This document shows positions 33,930 to 39,187 of a stretch of DNA of 39,187 nucleotides, piece after piece (within the stretch, counting starts at the first letter, position 1; every line of letters begins with the position of its first letter). A model generated the notes under the pieces. That model was not told the origin of the DNA. It ran no database searches and worked only from the letters and a program-made list of their open reading frames with translations. Source of the stretch: Actinomycetes bacterium (GTDB taxonomy: Bacteria; Actinomycetota; Acidimicrobiia; Acidimicrobiales; SZUA-35); NCBI GenBank assembly GCA_024227975.1, contig JAAETV010000031.1, positions 1-39,187 on the forward strand, written 5' to 3'. The position numbers and the translations under genes are program-made.

Positions 33930-35198
33930 ATGAAGTCGCGCACGGTACGACTCGATCTTGACCTTGATCTGGTGGCGCTGGGCGCCCGCTCGGGGTTGTT
34001 GTGGTCACGGGCCAACGCCAACGATCCCGTGCCGACGTTGGCCGGCGTAGGGCACGCCGTGACCATTCCGGTGGAACGGCCGGGTGGAGCGGCCGAAGCT
34101 CAGGCGAGCCTGGCTCGGTTGGAAGGGCCGAATGAGGTCGGTGGTCCCGGGACCGGGCCGGTGGCCTTCGGTGCTTTCCCCTTTGACCGCACTGGGGGCG
34201 GAGAGTTGATCGTTCCCGAGATCACGTTGGGGAGGGGAGGGGATGGTCGTCGCTGGCTGACCATCGTCGACGATGGCTCCCTCAGCACAGCCGACGCCAT
34301 CGATCGCATCAGTGGGGTTGCTGGCCCGGCCGGTGCTGGCCGGGCTGGTGGTGTCGGCGGTGGGGGGGCGCAGCCAACGAGATTTGAGCTTCGATCGGTG
34401 CTTGCCCCTGAGCTCTGGCGCGATGAGGTGGTGGCCGGGGTCAGGGAGCGGATCCGCTCGGGCCAGCTCGACAAGGCGGTGGTTGCTCGGGAGCTGCGAC
34501 TTGTCACCGATCACCCCGTCGACGCCGCCCTGATCGTCGACCAGCTGGCCGGGACCTTCCCGGCCGCCATTCTCTTCTTGGTCGAGGGGTTCGTCGGCGC
34601 CTCACCTGAGTTGCTGGTGTCGAGAAACGGTGACGTGGTGCGGGCCCACCCGCTGGCCGGGACCGCTCCTCGGGCCTCTGATCCGGCTACCGATAGGCGC
34701 CTTGCCGCCGAGCTGTTGGCCTCGTCGAAGGATCGCTGGGAGCACCAGATCACTATTGATTGGTTGCTGGACGGGCTTCTACCTTTCTGCTCCTATGTCG
34801 ACGCTGAGCCCGAGCCTTCGATTGTTTCGCTGGCCAACGTGCACCATCTCGGGACCCTGGTCGAAGGCCGGTTGTCTTCGCCGTCAGCCTCGGCTTTGGA
34901 GTTGGTGGCCGCCCTCCACCCCACCCCGGCCGTCGGTGGTGATCCGCAGGCGGTTGCCCTCAGCGTGATCGACGAGTTGGAGCAAGCCGAGCGAGGCCTC
35001 TATGCCGGACCCGTCGGCTGGGTCGATGGTGAGGGAAACGGGGGTTTCGCCGTCGGCATCCGTTCGGCCCAGATCTCTGGCTGCGAGGCCCGCCTGTTCG
35101 CTGGAGTCGGGGTTGTCGGTGAGAGCGATCCCGAATCCGAACTGGCCGAGACCCGCTCCAAGTTCCGAGCGATGCTCGGTGCCCTCATCCGCCCCTGA
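33930..35198 (+). CDS. menF: Isochorismate synthase
   Basis: A 422-residue chorismate-binding enzyme. The catalytic region shows DKAVVARELRLV, ASPELLVSRNGDVVRAHPLAGTAPR, then SSKDRWEHQITID and HPTPAVGGDP, plus RLFAGVGVVGESDPESELAETRSKF at the C-terminus, split here from one continuous domain. The lack of the RNDL motif argues against anthranilate or aminodeoxychorismate synthase. It converts chorismate to isochorismate, for menaquinone (with menE nearby) or for salicylate-type siderophores. No siderophore genes are seen. The N-terminal 150 residues are divergent and contain a Gly-rich insert. Confidence 0.85.
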   Translation: MKSRTVRLDLDLDLVALGARSGLLWSRANANDPVPTLAGVGHAVTIPVERPGGAAEAQASLARLEGPNEVGGPGTGPVAFGAFPFDRTGGGELIVPEITLGRGGDGRRWLTIVDDGSLSTADAIDRISGVAGPAGAGRAGGVGGGGAQPTRFELRSVLAPELWRDEVVAGVRERIRSGQLDKAVVARELRLVTDHPVDAALIVDQLAGTFPAAILFLVEGFVGASPELLVSRNGDVVRAHPLAGTAPRASDPATDRRLAAELLASSKDRWEHQITIDWLLDGLLPFCSYVDAEPEPSIVSLANVHHLGTLVEGRLSSPSASALELVAALHPTPAVGGDPQAVALSVIDELEQAERGLYAGPVGWVDGEGNGGFAVGIRSAQISGCEARLFAGVGVVGESDPESELAETRSKFRAMLGALIRP

Positions 35199-35319
35199 GG
35201 GTCGAGGCCTCAGGGTCTGTGAGCCACCGAGCTCTGAGATTCGACAGGATGTGCTCAAGTTCGGCGGCCAGCTTGACGATGAGTGTTTTGAGCCGATCCA
35301 GGCTCAGCAGACGAGACAT
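35185..35319 (-). CDS. Possible small protein (44 residues)
   Basis: A short minus-strand frame begins with ATG at 35319, preceded by GGGGATC, and encodes a Leu-rich, probably helical peptide (MSRLLSLDRLKTLIVKLAAE...). It would fill most of the gap after the isochorismate synthase gene and overlaps its 3' end by 14 bases. I see no homologue from memory; it may be spurious. Confidence 0.2.
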   Translation of the reverse strand: MSRLLSLDRLKTLIVKLAAELEHILSNLRARWLTDPEASTLRGG

Positions 35320-35410
35320 GGATCCCCCAGGCGTTGAGATGGTCGCCTAGTCCTGGGAAGGAGTCAGTGGCGAAATCGACGTCTTGCTCCGAATGACTCA
35401 GGAGACGTCG

Positions 35411-35635
35411 ATGATGTCAAGGATCCGAATCTCTCGCCGCATCGCCGCCGCCGTTCTGGCTGCAACCCTGGCTTTGGGAGGCGCCGTCGGAGTCGCTGCC
35501 AGCGCCGATGATCAGCTCGATACCCCGGGCACTGAAGAAGCTGGCCGAGGCTTTGGCTTCGGACACAGCGGCTCTGTCTCGGCAGGCGCTTATGGTCAAG
35601 TGTGGGCCAGTACCCAGAGTGCGACCTGGTCCTGA
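35411..35635 (+). CDS. Small secreted protein of unknown function
   Basis: A 74-residue predicted exported peptide. A basic N-terminus (MMSRIRISRR) is followed by a hydrophobic core (IAAAVLAATLALGGAVGVAA) and a signal-peptidase-like ASA site near residue 32. The mature part is about 40 residues, Gly/Ser-rich, ending in SVSAGAYGQVWASTQSATWS, with no Cys. An AGGAGA Shine-Dalgarno sequence lies 5 bases before the first ATG (35411) and 8 before the second (35414), so either may be used. I do not recognise the family. The signal peptide and Shine-Dalgarno sequence argue that it is real. Confidence 0.6.
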   Translation: MMSRIRISRRIAAAVLAATLALGGAVGVAASADDQLDTPGTEEAGRGFGFGHSGSVSAGAYGQVWASTQSATWS

Positions 35636-35644
35636 GCGATCAGG

Positions 35645-35660
35645 GCGCCCGAACAGGCGC
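35645..35660 (+). terminator. Weak hairpin after the small secreted protein gene
   Basis: GCGCC/GGCGC, a 5-bp stem with a 6-base loop, lies 10 bases after the stop. No T-run follows. Confidence 0.3.
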
Positions 35661-35748
35661 ACGAGGTTCGTGAACTGCTGGCCATAGCCGGGTGTGAGAC
35701 GACCCCAGACGGGTGAGGCCAGCCGGCCGAGCTCACCGACCCGTGGTG

Positions 35749-35754
35749 TAGTGT
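35749..35754 (+). promoter_or_regulatory. Candidate -10 box before the amidase gene, leaderless
   Basis: TAGTGT ends 6 bases before the ATG at 35761. The box and spacing are the same as for the gluQ and 32470 genes. Confidence 0.45.
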
Positions 35755-35760
35755 GCTGGG

Positions 35761-37254
35761 ATGGATGAGTTGGCATTCAAACCGGCCGTGGAACTGGTGG
35801 CGGATATCAAGGCAAAGACGATCGGCTCCAGGGAGCTGACCGAGCACTATGTCCGTCGGATAGAAGAGCACGATAGGGAGATAAACGCCGTCGTCGTTCG
35901 CAATTTCGAGCAAGCCCTCGAGTCGGCCGACGCGGCCGATCGTGCGGCAGCCAGTGGGGTAGACCTGGGCCCACTCCACGGCCTCCCGATGACAATCAAG
36001 GAGGCCTACGACATTGAAGGGCTTCCGACAACCTGGGGTATCCCGTTACTAGCCAAGAACATCGCTACATCCGATTCACATAGTGTCCGGCACCTGAAGA
36101 ATGCTGGTGCTCATTTTCTCGGAAAGACGAACGTACCCTTACACCTGGCCGACTTTCAGAGCTACAACGATATCTATGGTCAAACCGGCAATCCTTGGGA
36201 TCTCTCGCGTACCCCAGGTGGCTCATCGGGTGGATCGTCAGCTGCCCTGGCTGCCGGTCTGACTGGGCTGGAGGCCGGCAGCGACATCGGGGGCTCGATT
36301 CGCAACCCTGCGCATTTCTGTGGGGTCTACGGTCACAAACCGACATGGGGAGTAGTGCCGTCGGCCGGCCACAGCTTGCCTGGCGATCACAAGCCGCCGG
36401 ACATCGCTGTGTGCGGTCCCCTGGCTCGGTCGGCTGAGGATCTCGCTGTCTCGATGGACATCGTCGCTGGGGCCGACTCGTTCAACGAGGCTGGTTGGCA
36501 GTTGAACCTGCCTCGGCCCGAGCGCCATCATTTGCAGGATTACCGGGTCGCCGTTCTGCCGTCACACGATCTCGCACCGGTCGACGCCGAGATCGCGGAT
36601 CGGGTGGATCACCTGGCCGGAGTGCTTGCCCGCGCTGGCGCCAGTGTTTCTGAAGCGGCCCTGCCCGACATCGATTTCGAGGAGAGCATGGCCGTCTACG
36701 TCAGCCTCCTCCAAGGAGTGATGGCCGAGACCATCCCCGTCGAGGCGAGGGCGCAGATCCGGGAGAGATTGGCCGGCATCCACGATCAGGGCATGGAAGC
36801 GCAGATGTTGCGGGGCGCGGTCCAAGATCACGCCACATGGATGGCTAGCCATAACAAGCGCTTCATCCTGAGAGAGCGATGGGGTGCATTCTTCGACGAT
36901 TGGGACATCCTCCTGTGCCCTCAGACCGCTACCGTCGCCTTTCCCCACGATCATTCCTCGTCCGCCGACGGCTCGGTTGCCCTGGACCGAACGATCATGG
37001 TCAACGGTGCTGAGCAGCCCTACTTCCAGCAATTGTTCTGGGCCGGTACGATCACTGTTGCCCACTTGCCGAGCACCGTCTTCCCCACCGGTTTGTCGAA
37101 GAGTGGGCTACCGATCGGCATACAGGCCGTTGGTGCGGAGTTCAACGACTACACGTGCATCGAGTTTGCTCGCCTCATGGCTCAGGAGATTGGTGGTTTC
37201 GTCCCACCCCCGGCCTACCAGTCATGGCCTCACTTTTTGACACCGCATGAATAG
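35761..37254 (+). CDS. Amidase signature family hydrolase
   Basis: A 497-residue amidase. The Ser-cisSer-Lys triad is complete: Lys80 in MTIKEAYDIEG, Ser155 in GGSSGGSSAA and Ser179 in GSDIGGSIRNPAHFCG. The 75- and 24-residue gaps match those of fatty acid amide hydrolase. It hydrolyses an amide bond of an unknown substrate; it is not GatA, because no gatB/gatC neighbours are seen and the motif surroundings fit general amidases. The 5' part uses more A/T-ending codons than neighbouring genes (ATA, TTA, ACA), which may point to transfer. A TAGTGT lies 6 bases before the ATG. Confidence 0.92.
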   Translation: MDELAFKPAVELVADIKAKTIGSRELTEHYVRRIEEHDREINAVVVRNFEQALESADAADRAAASGVDLGPLHGLPMTIKEAYDIEGLPTTWGIPLLAKNIATSDSHSVRHLKNAGAHFLGKTNVPLHLADFQSYNDIYGQTGNPWDLSRTPGGSSGGSSAALAAGLTGLEAGSDIGGSIRNPAHFCGVYGHKPTWGVVPSAGHSLPGDHKPPDIAVCGPLARSAEDLAVSMDIVAGADSFNEAGWQLNLPRPERHHLQDYRVAVLPSHDLAPVDAEIADRVDHLAGVLARAGASVSEAALPDIDFEESMAVYVSLLQGVMAETIPVEARAQIRERLAGIHDQGMEAQMLRGAVQDHATWMASHNKRFILRERWGAFFDDWDILLCPQTATVAFPHDHSSSADGSVALDRTIMVNGAEQPYFQQLFWAGTITVAHLPSTVFPTGLSKSGLPIGIQAVGAEFNDYTCIEFARLMAQEIGGFVPPPAYQSWPHFLTPHE

Positions 37255-37329
37255 CCAATGCCGGATGGATGCATGCCGGTTCGAAGAAGTGCTGTCTAGG
37301 CTCGGACGATTCGGACTCGTAGCCAGACC

Positions 37330-38286
37330 ATGAATGAGGGGCGGATCCGCCGACTGGGTGAGGAGCTCGATGAGCTCGAGCCGGCAATCCTGACCGTCGC
37401 AACCAATCCTCAGGCACTGCTCGAGGAGCTGGCCTATGCCTTGCGTCCGCCGATTCATGAGCGTCGGGTGCCAAGCTACGGTGCCTTCGTCGAGCCTTCG
37501 ACCGACCTCCCCCGTTGGGCTGACGCTGCTGGGTTCGAGGTCAGCAGGAGAAAGGTCGACGACCTGGCCGATGCGGTGGTTCGCCGGTTGGCCGACGGCA
37601 TCGTGAGTTGGGTCGTTCGTGGCTCTGCTGGGGTCAACGACCTGGTCGTGTTCGACCGCAGTATTGGCTCCGAGCGTGACCTGTCGATCTTGGCCGAGAC
37701 AACCGGGGCTGCCATCGTGCAACGTCACCCATCCGGCGTCGTCCGGGCCGTCGGGGCGTTTGGGGTGCTTCGCTATAGCGGCATCGACTGGCAGCTGGAA
37801 CCACCAGTTGAGCGATGGCTCGATCTAGAGCGCTGTTTTCTTGGCTCGCTCGACAGTGGGGTCTTCGACCGCTTGCTCCGCTTCGCTGTCCATGATGTTG
37901 CGGCGCGCCAGGTCGGGTCGACGTTCGTCATTGCCCCCGGCGGTCGCCTGCTGCCGACGGCTGAACGTCGCTACGGCACCCCACCGGAATTCCGCATAAA
38001 GCGTCCGGCCGATCTGGCGCCGCTGTATCACATCCTGGGTCAGCTCGACGGAGCCGCAGTCTTCGATGAAACGGGCACCCTACGGCACCTCGGTGTTCAC
38101 CTGGTTCCGAGTGCACAGGCCGAGGCCGATATCAGTCCATATCGCGGCACCCGCCACACCTCCGCCCTTCGCTACAGCTATGACGACCCATCGGCCACAC
38201 TCATCGTGATCAGCGAGGACGGTCCGGTATCGGTCCTCAAGCGCGGCCAGCGACTGGGTCAATCGACCACTTCGGCCGACGAGTAG
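37330..38286 (+). CDS. Divergent diadenylate cyclase (DAC/DisA_N-domain) protein
   Basis: A 318-residue protein. About 125 C-terminal residues (180-305) match the DAC domain that makes c-di-AMP from two ATP: FAVHDVAARQVGSTFVIA at its start, DGA at 240-242, GTRHT at 273-277, and LIVISEDGPVSVLKRG at the end. The consensus second motif is RHR; here the third residue is Thr277, while Asp240, Arg275 and His276 are kept. The first 170 residues are not a known domain to me and may sense a signal. There are no transmembrane helices, so it should be cytoplasmic. It is not full DisA because the linker and HhH DNA-binding domains are missing. Confidence 0.75.
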   Translation: MNEGRIRRLGEELDELEPAILTVATNPQALLEELAYALRPPIHERRVPSYGAFVEPSTDLPRWADAAGFEVSRRKVDDLADAVVRRLADGIVSWVVRGSAGVNDLVVFDRSIGSERDLSILAETTGAAIVQRHPSGVVRAVGAFGVLRYSGIDWQLEPPVERWLDLERCFLGSLDSGVFDRLLRFAVHDVAARQVGSTFVIAPGGRLLPTAERRYGTPPEFRIKRPADLAPLYHILGQLDGAAVFDETGTLRHLGVHLVPSAQAEADISPYRGTRHTSALRYSYDDPSATLIVISEDGPVSVLKRGQRLGQSTTSADE

Positions 38287-38306
38287 CACGGAGCATCCAG
38301 TCGCTT

Positions 38307-38334
38307 GTTCGGCCCGCCAGTCCCCGGCACGAAC
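38307..38334. terminator. Candidate bidirectional terminator between DAC and CMD genes
   Basis: GTTCG (38307-38311) pairs with CGAAC (38330-38334), with an inner GCC/GGC pair, in the 116-base gap between convergent genes. The stem is interrupted and there is no T-run. The rest of the gap shows nothing I recognise. Confidence 0.3.
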
Positions 38335-38402
38335 GCTGTTCCGCACAATGAACCGGTTCGTCATATCGGCGACACCTACCGATTTGCCATGAGCGCCTGG
38401 CT

Positions 38403-38915
38403 TCAGCTCGGGATCGGTACACCTGTGATCGGCATCGAGTCCGGTTCCAGGCCGAGCATGATGAGCTGCTTCGAGTAGCCGATGAAGCTGCCCATGGCAT
38501 AGGTCAGCTCCATGATCTGAGCGTCGGTGAAGTGGTGGCGCAGTCGGGCCTCGAACTCGGCGTCGGGTTCGGAACCGCCCGCCAGCAGGCTGTCGGCCCA
38601 GGCCAGAGCCACCTTGTAGTGCTCGGGCAGGTCGCTGTGTTGATGATCGTCGGTGATGTCGTCGACGAGGTCTTCGCTGAGACCGGCCTCACGGGCCTGG
38701 TCGAAGCGGACCTGGCGTCAAAGACCGCAGTCGGTCACCCTGGCGTTTCGCAGCCGCACCAGCTCCTTCACATCGAGGTCGACTGCTCCGTTCGACCACA
38801 GGGTGGCGTACATCTTGTCGAACGCCTGGCGTACGGCCGGGCTGTGAGCCATGACGGTGCGGTTGGATGCCGACTTGCCGTCGACAGCTGACGGTAGACG
38901 TGGGGTGGTGGACAT
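38403..38915 (-). CDS. AhpD/carboxymuconolactone decarboxylase-like protein, probable selenoprotein (Sec66, in-frame TGA)
   Basis: One minus-strand frame of 170 residues, open except for a TGA at 38718-38720. Before it the protein reads ELVRLRNARVTDCGL; after it RQVRFDQAREAGLSEDLV and then HYKVALAWADSLLAGG, both typical of the CMD/AhpD family. The TGA stands at residue 66, three after Cys63, which is where the second Cys of the family CxxC belongs; reading it as Sec gives Cys-Gly-Leu-Sec. No frameshift is needed. A hairpin of bacterial SECIS geometry follows 24 bases later. The family reduces peroxides or acts as a redox protein through the dithiol. The ATG overlaps the upstream CMD gene stop (ATGA). 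The alternative is a pseudogene with one nonsense change. Selenocysteine genes are not in this window. Confidence 0.75.
38681..38702 (-). promoter_or_regulatory. Candidate bacterial SECIS hairpin
   Basis: On the mRNA, GACC-A-GGCC-CGUGA-GGCC-GGUC folds into two 4-bp stems separated by one bulged A, with a 5-base apical loop that has G in its second place. The loop begins 24 bases after the UGA. Bacterial SECIS elements are described with a loop about 16-37 bases after the UGA, an upper stem of at least 4 bp and a G among the first two loop bases, so this fits. GC-rich coding DNA forms hairpins easily, so it is supportive, not proof. Confidence 0.5.
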
Positions 38916-39187
38916 CAGCGGTCTCCCTCGAGTGGCCTGAGCAAGGCATTGTCGAATCGGTGGGTGATCTCCCAACAGGCCAGAGCGGTGGTGAGGGTTA
39001 TCACGCCGTCGGGCCCGATATGGCCTTCCACTTCGGCTACCTGAGCGTCAGTGATGCCATGCACGTCGATGATGTACTGCTCAGCCAAGCCTAGGCAGGC
39101 CTTGGCTGGTGCATCGAAGCCGGGGTGGGTGGGCCACTGGGCCAGATCAGCCACCAGCGACTCGTCGAGGCCGGCAGCTATCGCTGC
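38915..39187 (-). CDS. AhpD/carboxymuconolactone decarboxylase-like protein, 5' end beyond the window
   Basis: The C-terminal part of a second CMD-family protein; the frame is open to the window edge (AAIAAGLDESLVADLAQW...), so the GTG at 39154 is not its true start. After the family-like AGLDESLVADL it has AKACLGLAEQYIIDVHGIT and LTTALACWEITHRFDNAL, the usual C-terminal helices. The active-site CxxC would lie outside the window. Its TGA overlaps the ATG of the downstream CMD selenoprotein gene, so they form an operon and perhaps a hetero-oligomer (inference). Confidence 0.8.
   Translation of the reverse strand, partial: AAIAAGLDESLVADLAQWPTHPGFDAPAKACLGLAEQYIIDVHGITDAQVAEVEGHIGPDGVITLTTALACWEITHRFDNALLRPLEGDR

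Noticed and set aside
38403..38975. Two separate short proteins or a frameshifted pseudogene in the CMD region
   Set aside because: Both parts are in one frame and join across a single TGA at the expected second Cys, so a Sec codon explains them better; a pseudogene remains the fallback.
1..39187. tRNA, rRNA, riboswitch, transposase or phage integration site
   Set aside because: I found no cloverleaf with a T-loop signature, no known riboswitch core, no transposase motif and no flanking inverted repeats in the gaps between genes; a covariance-model scan would settle RNA genes.

Overview
The window is gene-dense, high-GC (roughly two-thirds by eye) chromosomal DNA with no phage, insertion sequence, CRISPR array, tRNA or rRNA that I can see. 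No gap between genes exceeds about 215 bases. The gene content fits an actinobacterium: a septum-formation-type protein, a class E sortase (LAxTG) substrate, an actinobacterial-size MenE, a GlnR-like operator before amt, and TAnnnT boxes placed so close to start codons that many transcripts should be leaderless. A lineage near Acidimicrobiia is my guess; the sequence does not prove it.

Layout. 1-3.3 kb: end of a HAD phosphatase (+), then a minus-strand group of metal-type ABC ATPase, acyl-CoA dehydrogenase and flavodoxin-like protein. 3.4-9.8 kb: a tight plus-strand operon herA-sbcD-sbcC-nurA, the archaeal-type set for DNA end resection. 9.9-14.2 kb: a GlsB-type membrane protein, a THUMP rRNA methyltransferase, two lipoproteins and a sterol desaturase family protein. 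14.4-21.5 kb: Ser/Thr kinase, PLP aminotransferase, azlC/azlD, MaoC-type hydratase, DUF445 protein and GluQ-RS. 21.6-31.3 kb: amt with its candidate operator, a ProA homologue with an N-terminal extension, a septum-formation protein, a class IV aminotransferase coupled to a sulfotransferase-like protein, an EamA transporter, a sugar-type nucleotidyltransferase, a LAxTG surface protein and an MFS transporter. 31.3-35.2 kb: menaquinone-type genes (MenE, isochorismate synthase) around a second class IV aminotransferase and an SRPBCC protein. 35.4-39.2 kb: a small secreted protein, an amidase, a divergent diadenylate cyclase, and two tandem AhpD/carboxymuconolactone decarboxylase (CMD) family genes.

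The most notable signal is at the right end. A CMD/AhpD-like reading frame is interrupted by a single in-frame TGA exactly where the second Cys of the CxxC redox motif belongs, and a hairpin with bacterial SECIS geometry follows it. I read this as a selenoprotein (Cys63-x-x-Sec66), not a pseudogene. Other items worth attention are the HerA-Mre11-Rad50-NurA operon in a bacterium, a DAC-domain protein whose RHR motif reads RHT, the aminotransferase-sulfotransferase pair, the GlnR-like box, and the widespread leaderless-promoter pattern, which also helped choose several start codons.
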